From Symbiodinium microadriaticum (taxonomy: Eukaryota > Sar > Dinophyceae > Suessiales > Symbiodiniaceae), in assembly GCA_001939145.1 (NCBI GenBank), contig LSRX01000071.1, forward strand, positions 1,200,366 to 1,264,365: a stretch of 64,000 nucleotides of DNA, in the 5' to 3' direction. Below are positions 22,788 to 33,323 of the stretch, piece after piece; positions within the stretch are counted from its first letter, which is position 1, and every line of letters begins with the position of its first letter. The notes under the pieces were generated by a model. It made no database searches. It was given only the letters and a program-made list of their open reading frames with translations, and was not told where the DNA came from. The position numbers and the translations under genes were made by a program.

Positions 22788-23020
22788 TACTTAGAGGCCC
22801 AGGGGACTTGGTAAGTAGGTTGTAAGTAGAGTTATAAGCACCCTACATGGAGTTACCCTGTGGGTAGGTACCGTTGTAGGAGCCTTGTAGAAGGTCTATA
22901 TACCTTATAGAAGCCTCATGGGCCCCCTCTCTACCCTAAACTCCCCACCTGTAGTTTCCTTTAGCTGATTATTGTAACCCTACTTATACCAGACGTCCTA
23001 AGGCCCTGGGCCTCCAAGTA
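22788..23020. repeat. Family D element, copy 3, with a family E element inserted
   Basis: The outer D arms (TACTTAGAGGCCCAGGGGAC and a diverged complement) are split after AGTTACCCT by a family E palindrome of about 110 bp (22858-22970). Confidence 0.75.
22858..22970. repeat. Family E palindromic element nested in D
   Basis: GTGGGTAGGTACCGTTGTAG at the left and CTCCCCACCTGTAGTTTCC at the right match the copy at 55850-55962; a left-end fragment is at 7337-7378. Confidence 0.7.
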
Positions 23021-24167
23021 GGCTAAGGTACAGCCAAGGGATCCAATTACTCGGCCATAAAAAAAAATCGGCTAATGCAGGAGACTCATACCTGTCCTTG
23101 GGGTTTCTACTACAACACAGGCATAGGCCCTAAACCCTAAACCCCTTAACCCAAACCCTAAACCTCTAACCTTAAACCCTAAACCCTGAATTAAACTCTA
23201 AGCCCATCTCAAGCATGGCATTAAGGCCCTCGATGAAGCCCAGACCCTAAACAGTAAACCGTAGGCTTAAGGTTTATGGGGTTTAGGCTTTATAGGGCTT
23301 CTAGGGTTTAGGGTTTAGGCTTATAGGGTTGAGGGTTCGGGGCCCTTCTCTGAAGCCAAGGCCAGCAGCGCAAGCGATGAAGCCTCCACGGGGAGACGCA
23401 GAGCCCCCCCGTAACTTAGGGGGCACTTTGAAATAAGTCTTAGTCGTTAATTTCTGTTGAAAATTACAATTCTTGCTAGGATCCCAGGTTCAGTCTAGGT
23501 AAGTAGGTCTTCAGCGAATAAGCTTGTGATTTATGTAGGGCTTTAGTGCTTTAGGGATTTAGAGCTTAGGGGTTAAGATCGACCTATGTATAATGTACTT
23601 GGCAAGTCCCCGGATCTTGTAAGTAGATCCTAAACGGAATGCAGCTGCCGCCTTGGCAAAGCCTCAAGAGGCCTGGGTGTTACAGAACACTGAGCCTCCG
23701 CCGCAAGATCCGATACAGGTTTCGTGTTTGGGGTTGCGAGTGTTTCGGTTTAGGGGTTGTTCCTTCTGCATCAGCTCAATACCACTAAGAAGAATAGCAC
23801 CGTAAGTCCTCGATGTTCGGGCAACGCAAAGTCCGTCCCTCAGGGGATCGTTTTCTTCTTGCCCTTAACCGCAATTCAGAACCCTGCGTACTAACCCCCA
23901 CTGCCCTTCTTAAACGAAGCCCTAAACTCTTAAACCCTACACCCCGAACCCTTAAAGTCTAAACCCTTAAACCCTACACCCTAAACCCGTAAACTCTAAA
24001 CTTTAAACCCCTAAACCCTTAAACCCTACACCCTAAACCCTCAAACTCAAAGCCCTAAGCCCCTAAGCCCTCAAACCCTACGCCACAAACCCTTAAACTC
24101 TACACCCCGAACCCTACACCCTGCTACGCATTTCAGCGCCCCCCCCTGTGAGGTTTGCTTGCTGCAG

Positions 24168-24221
24168 GTGAAGTACAACTCTACGTTCTTCCTGAGCCTG
24201 CTAGCCCCTTGGGCTCGAATT
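24168..24221 (+). CDS. Channel exon: S1-S2 loop and start of S2
   Basis: The 54-nt exon encodes VKYNSTFFLSLLAPWARI. It is flanked by a good 3' splice site (GCTTGCTGCAG) and a GT donor (ATT then GTGGGT). Splicing to the next exon gives PWARIVDFIFFIDM, the expected passage into S2. GTG occurs at both exon-intron edges, so the exact cut could shift by three bases without changing the protein. On its own the exon would be unconvincing. Its support is the phase-0 fit on both sides and its position between S1 and S2. Confidence 0.62.
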
Positions 24222-24242
24222 GTGGGTTCAGGGTTCAAAGGT

Positions 24243-24354
24243 TCCCAGAGAGCCCAATACCCTCTAATTCGGGAATATACCTTAAAATCATGATATTAAG
24301 GCCCCCATAATTTAAGGAATATTCTTTGTTTAAGGGGTATTGGGCTCTTTGGGT
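24243..24354. repeat. Family H palindromic element
   Basis: CCCAGAGAGCCCAATACCCT pairs with GGGTATTGGGCTCTTTGGG. It lies 20 bp after the channel exon at 24168-24221, at the start of the following intron. Confidence 0.72.
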
Positions 24355-26020
24355 TCCTGGTTTTAGGGAATATAGGGGCTGTCTCGGGTGGGGTTCCTTG
24401 AGGGAGATCTATCAGGTGTAGGATTTGCGCAGGTGTTTAGAGGTTCGGGGTTAAGGGGTTCAGGTGTTTAGGGCTTTACACCTGTAGGGGTCTCGGAGTG
24501 GTTAGGATTTTAGGGTTTTGGGGAGGTTTCAGCGCATACATTTAGTGTGCTGGCTCCTTTGGTTCGAAGTCTCGAGAATTGGACGAGGGTTTTGACTATA
24601 TGGCTTGTCAAGGGTTCTGTAGGGTGTTTGTAGTTGTTATGGTTATTTAGATAGATAGATAGATAGATAGATGGATAGATACATACATACACACATACAT
24701 ACATACGTATGTACATACAGGCCGTAATAATTTCAGAATGTTGTGTGGGGCATGTTTTAATATTGTCTTTTAATCGGGACCTCAACCTGAACGGCAGAAT
24801 ATTATTCAATGTATATTTCGACCTCGATCGTGTTTGCAGATTTCGTAAGGATCCGAAGGATCCGTAACGGAGTTCCGTAGACGGGTCTCTTTTGATGGGT
24901 TCCTCGGGCTTGCAGGCCTAAGCTTTGAGGATTTCTGGCAAATTCAGAGCTGCACTTTCTGCGGTTTGAGGGTTTGGGGGTTAGTTGGGGTGTAGGTGTG
25001 AGGGCTTTAGGGATTTTGGGTTTAGGGTCGCAGATCTGCGCTGTGGAGGTTTGGGTTTCGGGCTCATGGAACTTCGCATGCGCCAAGAAAAATGAGAATC
25101 GTCGCGTCCAAATCTCGCAGTTTGACGGGGGATCTTGATATCAAGGGCCTTCAAAGACATGGGGGGCTTATGAGCTGAAGGGTTAGAGCTGAGACCTCGG
25201 GGAGTTATGGCCGGTGTTCGGTCAGCAACGCAATGCACATCAAGTGCTCAATCCCCTCCCATGCCCTGCAAGCCCAAACCCTAAACCCGGAAACAAAGAC
25301 CTAACTCCGGGTGTGGGATTCTAGGTCTCTGAGTAGTACCCTTGTGCCCTTTTTATTTTAGGGCCCCCCTACTAAAACCGAAGAGCAGGAAAAGGGTACC
25401 CTTATTATAAACGGGCTACTCAGGAACCAAGGATTTAGGATCTCAGGAGTTTAGGACTTCGAGTTGTGAGTTGCAGAGTTCAACTTGTGCCTTCACATGC
25501 TACTAGCAGCTCTGTGGTTCTACACGCTGTACCTTAAAATCCTAGTACCTGCAAAAGTCCGTTTACACTTCAGCCTCTCGATCGCCAAGGGTCTTGTGAT
25601 CCCCATAAAACCTCATAATATACTGACCGAATAACTATTCTGTGGGTTCTCTTTTGTACATCTGGTGTTATTTAGCCCAAGACCCTATTCTAATTATTCA
25701 GGCCACGGTATTAAATGCTACTACGATGCAGGAAGACTGATCGCCATAACTTCCGGAGGCTGGTTTAGGGTTTAGGGTTTACGGTTTACTTTCGAGGGTT
25801 TAGGGTTTAGGGTTTATAAAGGCCTGAAGAAGCCCCCGTGCAGTTTCCGTGCAATTTCTGGCATCATACCCAGGGGGTCCATGCACACTACCATTATGGA
25901 ATTAGGTTGCAAAAGACCATCCTTACCATGGCTTTGGGTGCCTAATTCCATAGTAGTAGTATATATGGACCCTCTTGGATATACCCCAAAAGCCCCTTTA
26001 TATTCGATCGAAAACACCAG

Positions 26021-26116
26021 GTGGATTTCATCTTCTTCATCGACATGATCCTGCAGTTCTGCACCGCCTACACAAGGAACACGCCTTCGGGCGTGGTTCT
26101 GGAGGCGGCTAAAGCC
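26021..26116 (+). CDS. Channel exon: S2 helix and S2-S3 loop
   Basis: The exon encodes VDFIFFIDMILQFCTAYTRN, then TPSGVVLEAAKA. The FIFFIDMILQF stretch is a near-signature of S2 in CNG/EAG-type and alveolate voltage-gated channels; its acidic residue normally serves as a countercharge for S4. The acceptor is AACACCAG before 26021. The 3' edge is unusual: the coding end GCTAAAGCC (26108-26116) runs straight into telomere-type repeats, and the next exon starts after CCTAAAGCC. Joining at the shared CTAAAGCC keeps the frame (EAAKAKWPRML), but no canonical donor/acceptor pair gives the same result. A GC donor at 26091 would give a shorter in-frame product. Confidence 0.78.
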
Positions 26117-26635
26117 TGAACCCTAAACCCCTAAACCCTAAACCCCTAAACCCTAAACCCAACCCCTAAACCCTAAACCCCCAACCCCTAAACCCTACTA
26201 ATTCTCCGTGGCTTCGGGCAGTCTGACAGTGCGCCTGTTTGACTTCGGGGTCTCGAGGGCGCTTATGAAGCTGCGCGGCTCGGGTTTGGGGGCTTGGGTG
26301 AAGGGAAAGGTTCTATATTACGAATTCTACGTTAAACTTGGACCGTGCAAGAGGATTGTCTTTTTCGTGGATGAGCAGGGCTCTCAATAGAGTGTGGTAA
26401 AGTCTGGTAAAGGATTAAAGGGTTTCATAGGGAGTCTCTATACGGTTATAGACGGCTTCTTCTATTGCCTAAAACTCTTGTTCTTTGCCTGTCCGCAGCA
26501 AGCAGCTTCGGCGGTGGCACAGAAACCGGCCGGTGAAGTGGCGGCTCCAGCAGCGAAGGCTGGACAGGCTGCCGGGTGAGCAGGGACAGCTGTGAAGTCT
26601 GAGCCGGCTGCTAAAGCAGCGGCTCCAACCCTATA

Positions 26636-26836
26636 GAAGCCAAGAAGGACGAGCCAAATCAGGCGCCTTTGTTTGAAGAGTCCGAGGCGGACTGGGGCGG
26701 TCTCGACGAGGAGGTCTTGGATCGCCCGGAGGAGTTGGCTCGCCTTTGCCAAGCATTTGATGGTGTCGCTTTGACTGGCTGCAATTGCCGCAGTGGGACC
26801 TGGGACAGTAGTTTCGAAAAGTTATACTTACACTGA
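26636..26836 (+). pseudogene. Coding-like fragment inside the S2-S3 intron
   Basis: The frame of 66 codons reads KKDEPNQAPLFEESEADWGG, then LDEEVLDRPEELARLCQAFD and GVALTGCNCRSGTWDSSFEK before a TGA. Immediately upstream (26501-26632) an Ala/Lys-rich stretch (PAGEVAAPAAKAGQ, SEPAAKAAAP) is readable in other frames and interrupted by stops. The whole looks like a frameshifted remnant of an Ala-rich acidic protein, possibly a retroposed gene piece. It is not part of the channel, since S2 and S3 exons join around it. Confidence 0.35.
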
Positions 26837-27628
26837 GGGGGTGTTAGAACCCTACTTATAGCCCTATACATTCTTTCAACCGTCCCACCAACTCGGTAAA
26901 ACCCCCAACCCGCAACATCCTAAACACCAATACCCCAATGAGTTTAAATCCTGTTCTAGGAATGCCGAATACTTATTCCCGAATAATATAGAAGCCCAAA
27001 TAAATAGCAAAACCGTCCTTCAGGGCTCTTTCTCCTGATTGTAGTTTTATTCTACTATACCCAGAACCTATTCCAACGAGTAATGCGCTATATTCAGCCC
27101 GAATAAGAAGCAAAAAAGACCTCATGGAAGCCCTTTGGGACATTACTTCAAGTGCCTACGCCCTACCAGCCCAAAAAAAAACCTATAGGAAACCCTAAAC
27201 CCTAAACCCCTCAACCCTAAACCCTAAACCCCCACTGTGACCCTTTGAAGGAACCGCTTCAAGGCGCCTCGCTCTGATTCTCAACGCCCCTTGCACTGGC
27301 CTTCAAAATACTGAGGCCTGAATCCTTACCTATACTTCTGTGGGGATTCCTTGGTAGAATTATAATAGTATCCTAAACCCTAAACCCTAAAACCCATGTT
27401 ATACCCCCCAAACCCTGTTCCAAAATATTAGTATAGTTAAAGTAGAACTTACCCCCAAAAAAAGCCCTGTTCTAAATTTTAGTAGAGGTATGGTACAATA
27501 TACCCCCAAAGAACCCTATTCAAAAAAAATATGCAGGCCCCATGTACCTACGCCTATTTTTCTTGGTTCGGAGGTGCGACTGCACAAAATCGTGGCCCGG
27601 TATGTGAAGACCTGGCTTCTCGGTGTGC

Positions 27629-27650
27629 CTTGGGGGGGGGGGGGGGGTGG
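27629..27650. repeat. Poly-G run
   Basis: A homopolymer run of about 16 G in the S2-S3 intron; its length is likely to be unreliable in sequencing. Confidence 0.85.
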
Positions 27651-27799
27651 TAGGAAGGAATAAAATCGAAGCCTAAAGGGCTTAGGGTTCAGGGTATCAA
27701 TATTATTCTTGGGCTTCCTTATTTTTTCTGAATCCTTTTAAAAGGAGCCCAACAGCCTATTCTAACTATGAAGGCGCCTACATTATTAGAGCCCTCAGA

Positions 27800-28335
27800 C
27801 CGAGCCCTAAACCTAAGCCTTGAAGTCCTAAAGCCCTAAACCCTACAGCCCAAAACCGCTAAACCCCCTAAACCCTAATCCCTAAACCCTAAACCCCTTA
27901 CGCCCAAAAGCCCTAAACCCTAAGCCCTAGACCCTTAAAGTCCTAAAGCCCTAAACCCTAAAGCCCTAAACCCCAAACCCCTAAACCCTGAGACCCTTAA
28001 ATCCTAAGCTTATAATATAAAGTCTTAAATTCCTAAACCCTAAAGCCAAAAACCTAAACCCTAAGACCCCTAAACCCTAGACCCTCCGCCCCTAAACCCT
28101 AAGACCCCTAAACCCTAAAGCCTAAACCCTTAAAGCCCTAAATTCCTAAACCCTAAAGCCAAATGGCCACGAATGCCCAGCCCCTAAACCCTAAGACCCT
28201 TAAACCCCTAAGCTTAAAGTCCTAAATTCCTAAACCTTAGACCCCTAAACCCTAACTAAATTCCCAAAACCCCAAAGCCCTAAACCCCTAAACCCTAATA
28301 CCCCTAAACCCTCAAAGTCCTAAGTTCTTAAACCC
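27800..28335. repeat. Degenerate CCCTAAA-type array before the S3 exon
   Basis: Mixed CCCTAAA, CCCTAAAGCC and CCTTAAAGTC units, with two copies of a longer block ending in AAATGGCCACGAATG, the second running into the S3 exon. Confidence 0.8.
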
Positions 28336-28340
28336 TAAAG

Positions 28341-28445
28341 CCAAATGGCCACGAATGCTCAGGTTCGTCTTGGACTTTGTGACTCTGATCCCCTTCGATG
28401 CCTTTGCGCCCGTCGAAGCAGACAATGAAATCGCAGGCCAGCTCG
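28341..28445 (+). CDS. Channel exon: S3 helix
   Basis: The exon encodes KWPRMLRFVLDFVTLIPFD, then AFAPVEADNEIAGQL. A basic stretch followed by FVLDFVTLIPFD is the canonical S3 entry of the CNG/EAG family, with the conserved Asp in VLDFV. The donor is a standard GT (CTCG then GTTTAG) at 28446, phase 1, fitting the next exon. The start is uncertain: 30 nt running into this exon (28333-28362) are repeated with one mismatch at 28151-28180, and the acceptor AG is inside a CCCTAAAGCC repeat. A second possible acceptor is the AG at 28361-28362. Confidence 0.8.
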
Positions 28446-28845
28446 GTTTAGGGTGTTGGGTTTTAGGGTTTAGGGGTTTAAGGGTTTAGGGTGTTGGGTT
28501 TAGGGGTTTAGGGGTTTAGGGAGTTGGGGCTTAGGGTTTTGGGTTTTGGGGGTTTTGGGTCTTGGGCTTAGGGTCTAGGGTTTTGGGTTTAGGGCTCGCA
28601 ACCCCAAGTTTCTAGTTGTGCCCTGAGGACAAAGGCACGGGCTTAGAGTCAAGCTCTCAGATAAGGGGCATGGGTTTAGGGTTTAGGGCATGGGTTTAGG
28701 GTTTAGGGTCCTTGCATGATACCATGAGACCCCATTTAGTTTAAGGACTGGTCCTCATTGGCAGGATGTGCAACTCCCGTCCGTCGGTCCGCCAGTCAGT
28801 GAGTCAGTCAGTCAATCAAACAGTTGGTACTCGTAGTTTACGATC

Positions 28846-28890
28846 TATATATATATATACATATACATATACGTATATATATATATATGC

Positions 28891-28922
<32 letters not shown>
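28846..28922. repeat. TA dinucleotide microsatellite
   Basis: TATATA and TATACATA tract. Similar tracts lie at 14530-14600, 43865-43902 and 62948-62975. Confidence 0.92.
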
Positions 28923-28926
<4 letters not shown>

Positions 28927-29366
28927 CCCAGCTGATGTTGCACGAATTTAGGGGCTGCGACAGGGATTCACAGAGCCCAACAAAGCCACCAAGAGCAACA
29001 GCGAGAAGGCAAATTATTTCTCGCTGTGCTTCTTGCAAAAAGCCATGGAACCGTGCCAGCAAGACAGCAGCACCACAGAGAGCAGCAAAAGCAAAAACCA
29101 ATGGCAATGACAAACACTGGCAGCAACTAAGCAGGTCTGCGGCGTCACCAAAAACTAGGTTCCCCAGTAGTTTCCTTTTGCCCTTTGCTTTTGCCAAAAT
29201 CAAAAAGCTTGAAAAAAGGATACTAAAACCCTAAAACCTACATACCCTAATTATTAAGGGGCTACTGGGGGGACCTGGAAAACGATGCCGTCACCATCTT
29301 CCGCCCCATCCCCATCGCCCCGACCCCAAACAACAAGCAACCTAGACCCTCAAGACTACTCGACCA

Positions 29367-29516
29367 CTCCCTGGTTCTTGGTAGGGAATGGGGGGGAATG
29401 GGTTATTGGGTTTGGGGTGTAGGGTTTAGGGTTTGGGGTTTAGGGTTTAGGGAATGGGGGAATGGGTTATTGGGACTAGTATAGGGGACCTTAAGGGGCT
29501 ATCATAGGGATCCATT
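29367..29516. repeat. Family C element with TTTAGGG tract, right end lost
   Basis: CTCCCTGGTTCTTGGTAGGG, AATGGGTTATTGGG, about 40 bp of TTTAGGG-like repeat, then the inner stem again; the copy is truncated after GGGATCCATTC. Confidence 0.75.
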
Positions 29517-29596
29517 CTCTCAGTTGGGGTCCACTTTTAGAGGGGTTCCTTTCAGGGTACCACAAGACTGTAGGGTTTAAGGGTTGCTATAAGGGG

Positions 29597-29676
29597 GGCT
29601 TCTCTATTCGGGTCGTTTTGTAAGGGTGCCGTACTATTTGGGGAACTCAAGAGGGACCCTCATTTGGAGAACTCTG
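29597..29676. repeat. Family A element, shortened
   Basis: GCTTCTCTATTCGGGTCG at the left, core GGTGCCGTACTATTTGGG, right end CATTTGGAGAACT. Confidence 0.58.
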
Positions 29677-30030
29677 CCATTGATCGATGAAGCCCGACAC
29701 CCATTTGAATCAGCAGCCTATTCAAACCCAAACATGAGATGCCTGGATGCCCTCGAAGTTTGAAACCCAGAAACCTAAATCCCACAACCTACAAAGCCAA
29801 TCCTTTCACCTTGGAAACCGTCCACCCTGGCAACCTTCAACCCTTCTAGACCCCGCTTCCTCTAAAAGGAACCCTTCACTTCAAACAAGCTTGTTCTAAG
29901 TGTGAAGGCCCGCTTTAGGGATGAGGGTTTAGGGTTTAGAGTTTAGGGGTTCAGGGGTTTAGGGGTTACGGGTTTAGGGGTTTAGGGGTTTAGGGATGAG
30001 GGTTTCGGCCGCCCATTTAAGCCGGCCGAG

Positions 30031-30098
30031 GCTACAGCAGCGTGAAGGTTCTCCGGGCCCTGCGACTGCTGAAGCTGATCCGGCACCTGGGCTGTAGG
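30031..30098 (+). CDS. Channel exon: S4 voltage sensor
   Basis: The exon encodes GYSSVKVLRALRLLKLIRHL, then GCR. Basic residues recur about every third position (K, R, R, K, R) among hydrophobics, as in the S4 voltage sensor. The acceptor CCGAG at 30026-30030 joins G from the S3 exon to GC TAC in phase. The donor is best read as GC (AGG then GCCTGG) at 30099, phase 0, leading to ALRSIPYQQLALG in the next exon. Voltage sensing is inferred from family knowledge and the charge spacing. Confidence 0.82.
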
Positions 30099-30539
30099 GC
30101 CTGGGGGGGTTAGGGCCCTAAACCCTAAACCCTAAACCCTAGCTTTGGGTTTTTTTGGTGATTTTAGGGGGGTTTTGGGTTTATGAACAACGGGCTGAAG
30201 GCTCGGGGTGTGCGGCTTGGAGTTAGGAAGTTCAGTGCGCAGGGTTTGGGGCTTTAGGGTGTAGGGTGCTGGGTTCTGTAAGGGTTCAAGTGGGTTCCTC
30301 AAGAACTCATTACGAATAATTACTGCTTTGGGGGTTCCTTATGATAAGTACAGTATACAGGGCCCCAAAACCCTATTCTAGGAATTAAGGCCCCTATATT
30401 ACTGGAATTCCCTGCGGGGTGCCCTGAAGAGGAAAAGACCAAAAAGCAAAACAAGAAACAAAAACCGTCAACCGTAGACCTTTAGATACCCTTTACGGGG
30501 ATCGTACATAGAACCCTATAGCCACCCTTTTCAGAAAGC

Positions 30540-31206
30540 CCTGAAACCCCCTAAAACCCCTAGACCCCTAAAGCCCTAAACCCCTAAAACCCTTAAACCC
30601 CGAAACCCCTACTAGACCCCTAAAGCCCTGAAGCCCTAAACCCTTAAAACCCCTAAGACCCCTCAACCCCTAAACGCCTAAACGCCTGAAGCCCTAAAAC
30701 CCTAAACCCCTTAGACCCCTAAAACCCCTAAACCCCTAAACCTAAACCCGGAAAGCCCTAAACCCCTAAACCCAAAGCCCTAAACCCCTAAAACCCCTAG
30801 ACCCCTAAACCCCTAAAAACCCTAAACCCCTAAAAACCCTAATACCCTAAACCCCTAAAACCCCTAGACCCCTAAACCCCTAAAAACCCTAAACCCCTAA
30901 AAACCCTAATACCCTAAACCCCTAAAACCCCTAGACCCCTAAACCCCTAAAAACCCTAAACCCCTAAAAACCCTAATACCCTAAACCCCTAAAACCCCTA
31001 GACCCCTAAACCCCTAAAAACCCTAAACCCCTAAAAACCCTAATACCCTAAACCCCTAAAACCCCTAGACCCCTAAACCCCTAAACCCAAGCCCCTAAAG
31101 CCCCAAACCCCTAAAACCCCTAAACCCCTAAACCCCTACAAACCCTAAACCCCACTAGACCACTAAAACCCTAAACCCCACTAGACCCCTAAAACCCTAA
31201 ACCCCT
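30540..31206. repeat. Long CCCTAAA-type array
   Basis: Degenerate CCCTAAA/CCCCTAAA repeats; the middle is the ordered 67-bp array. An undetermined base (N) occurs at 31208 right at the array end. Confidence 0.85.
30755..31090. repeat. 67-bp higher-order tandem repeat built of CCCTAAA variants
   Basis: The landmark CTAGACCCCTAAACCCC recurs at 30797, 30864, 30931, 30998 and 31065, exactly 67 bp apart each time. Units are almost identical, in contrast to the loosely degenerate repeats on both sides (30540-30755, 31090-31206). Confidence 0.88.
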
Positions 31207-31207
31207 A

Positions 31208-31208
31208 N
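31208..31208. other. Undetermined base
   Basis: A single N at the end of the CCCTAAA array. Confidence 0.99.
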
Positions 31209-32170
31209 GTCCTTAAAAAAGGTAGGCTCTTTGGGATTGAGGTAAACCCTAAACTGTGTCGGCATTTGGGGCTTAGGGTTGGGCTGGGGCGAAGGTTTAG
31301 GACTTTATACTTAGGGCTTATTAGCTCAGGGAGTTGAGCAGTGTAAGGTTTAGGGGTTCAGGGTTTAGGGGTTGAGGGGTTTAGGGTTTAGGGGTTCAGG
31401 GTTCAGGGGTTTAGGGTTTAGTTTAGGATTTTAGCTAACCTGGTGACCGTTTTGGGCTTGCACCGTCCCAACACAACTATCCTTTGGTGTCGCTTTTTGA
31501 GTTCGTATCATCTTAACACGTGGGTACTTGGGGTCTTTTTTTCGGTCCCGGGGGGAATCGCCACATTTCAGCAGTGGGAACTCGCGGAACTCAGCAACTT
31601 GGTTGGAGTGTGGTGTGCAGTCGGCAGTTTAAGTGTAAACCCCAGTAAATGACCCCTAGGACCTTTTCCCTGCTCACTTGGGGGGACGAAGTGGAGGTTT
31701 GGGTTGCAGGGTTTAGGGCTTTTCAAATTTGAAAATCCACCCCGCACACGAAGCAAGCTCAATAAATCCTAAACTCGGAATCATCTGAAAAGGCTCGCGC
31801 GGCGATCTCTGTGGATGGAGGAGCAAGAGGCCCCGTCTGCTGTCTGCCTTTTGACAGCGGCTTTCAAGGGGGTTTAGGGCTTTAGGGGTTTAGGTTTTAG
31901 GGCTTTAGGGTTTTAGGGTTTAGGGATTTAGGTTTTAGTTAGGGCTTTAGGGTTTTAGGGTTTAGTGATTTAGGTTTTAGGGATTTAGGCTTTAGGGTTT
32001 TAGGGTTTAGGGTCTTGGGTTTGGGCGGTTTGGTGATTTTAGGGTTTCTGTAGGGCTTGCGGCAGGGTTATGCTTTCAGGAAGAGCCACATTCTAGGAAA
32101 GCGCAGCCCGCAGTTTCAGAGCCCTTACAGTGCCCTTTTCAAACCTTAAAGCAACCCTCCCTAAACCCTT

Positions 32171-32297
32171 TAGCTGGGTTCTTGTTAGGGAATTTCATCT
32201 TTACTTTAAGCTACCATAGTAGGGATCGATAGTAATCATTTATTGCTTCTTTATTCATCGTAGCTCAAATTAAATCCTCCTAGCAAGAACCCAGTTA
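32171..32297. repeat. Element related to family C
   Basis: AGCTGGGTTCTTGTTAGGGA pairs with TCCTAGCAAGAACCCAGTT. The tip plan is like C but the inner sequence is AT-rich and different. Confidence 0.65.
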
Positions 32298-32588
32298 AAC
32301 CCAAACCTCTACGGGTTTAAGGTTTAGGGTTTGGGGTTTAGGCTTTAGTGACAAAGACTGGAGTCCAAGAAATCCCGAAGCTGATTGCAAGAATTCCAAG
32401 CCTCCGCTGCGCAAAATCTGTGTCCCAGCGTCCCGCAGTAAAAAAAGAGTCATTGAATTTTCAAGGGTTTCTTTGCGGCTTCTCCATACCATACCCTAAA
32501 CCCTAAAACCCTAAACCCTAAACCCTAAGCCTAAAGAATTACCGGTACTAAGTAAACCCCCAAACCCCGGAAGATGCCGATGTTGCAG

Positions 32589-32646
32589 GCTCTTCGATCC
32601 ATCCCCTATCAGCAACTCGCCTTGGGACGCTTCCTCCTGGTCCTAG
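32589..32646 (+). CDS. Channel exon: S4-S5 linker and first half of S5
   Basis: The exon encodes ALRSIPYQQLALGRFLLVL plus one base. The acceptor is ATGTTGCAG before 32589. The donor is a GC site (CTAG then GCCCGG) at 32647, phase 1. Spliced to the exon at 34617 it yields RFLLVLGLMCHWLACVWAL, an uninterrupted S5 helix, which is strong evidence that both belong together. The intron that follows carries one telomere-containing region after another plus an inverted-repeat element at about 34138-34250. Confidence 0.78.
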
Positions 32647-33076
32647 GCCCGGCTTGGGGGCCTTTTAGAAGAAAGGTTTCTTAGAGGACTTGGGGTTTGG
32701 GGACGGTTTAGGGTTTAGGACTTAGGGTTTGGGGTTTAGGGTTTAGGGTTTGGGGGCTTTTTCGGGTTTAGGACCTTGAAGCTTTCGGGTCTAGATGGAT
32801 TCAAGGTTTAAAGAGTCTTGGATTTAGGATTTGGTGGCTTCGGGTTTAGGGTTTAGGGGTTTAGGGATTTGGATTTAGGATTTGGGGGGTTTCTAGAGGG
32901 TTTGAGGCTCGCAATCAGGACCAATGACAACGCTTGAGCAGTCAGCCCGTTCATGATGAGTTGGAGTGTGGCGGTGTTGAGTTTTTGCTGGTTTGGGGGA
33001 CACCCTTACAACACACCCTAAACCCTAAACCCCAGACCCCAAACCCCAAACCCTAAACGTAAACCGTCTCAGTATT

Positions 33077-33304
33077 TCATGGCATATTGGGAAACCTCCG
33101 GATCATTGCGGTGAGTGGGGCTTTAAGGCTCCCTGGTGCTTGTTTTGCGTTTTGCTTTCTTGGGCTTATGGCTTCTGTTGTGCGGATCTCCAACATTTTT
33201 GGGGTTTGCTCACCTTCTGAGGTGGTGGTGATGGTCATGACGATGCAGGTTGAGGGCACTAGCAGGTTCCCAAAATTGATCTCAAGCCCAATGACAGCTT
33301 TCAA
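33077..33304 (-). CDS. Minus-strand open frame of unknown origin
   Basis: The frame reads MKAVIGLEINFGNLLVPSTC, then IVMTITTTSEGEQTPKMLEI, RTTEAISPRKQNAKQAPGSL and KAPLTAMIRRFPNMP. Amino acid use is balanced and there is no TTTAGGG in it. It lies inside the S4-S5/S5 intron of the plus-strand channel. The opposite strand is open too. It may be a transposon or retroelement fragment; I do not recognise it. Confidence 0.28.
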   Translation of the reverse strand: MKAVIGLEINFGNLLVPSTCIVMTITTTSEGEQTPKMLEIRTTEAISPRKQNAKQAPGSLKAPLTAMIRRFPNMP

Positions 33305-33323
33305 ATTTCCTAGGTCTGCATGT

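Noticed and set aside
28766-29234. Small proteins with Tyr/Ile repeats
   Set aside because: They start in TA repeats. The part after 28950 has some coding-like composition but no recognised domain or splice sites.
30755-31090. CRISPR array because of regular spacing
   Set aside because: The whole 67-bp unit is conserved with no variable spacers, and the sequence is CCCTAAA-type in eukaryotic DNA.
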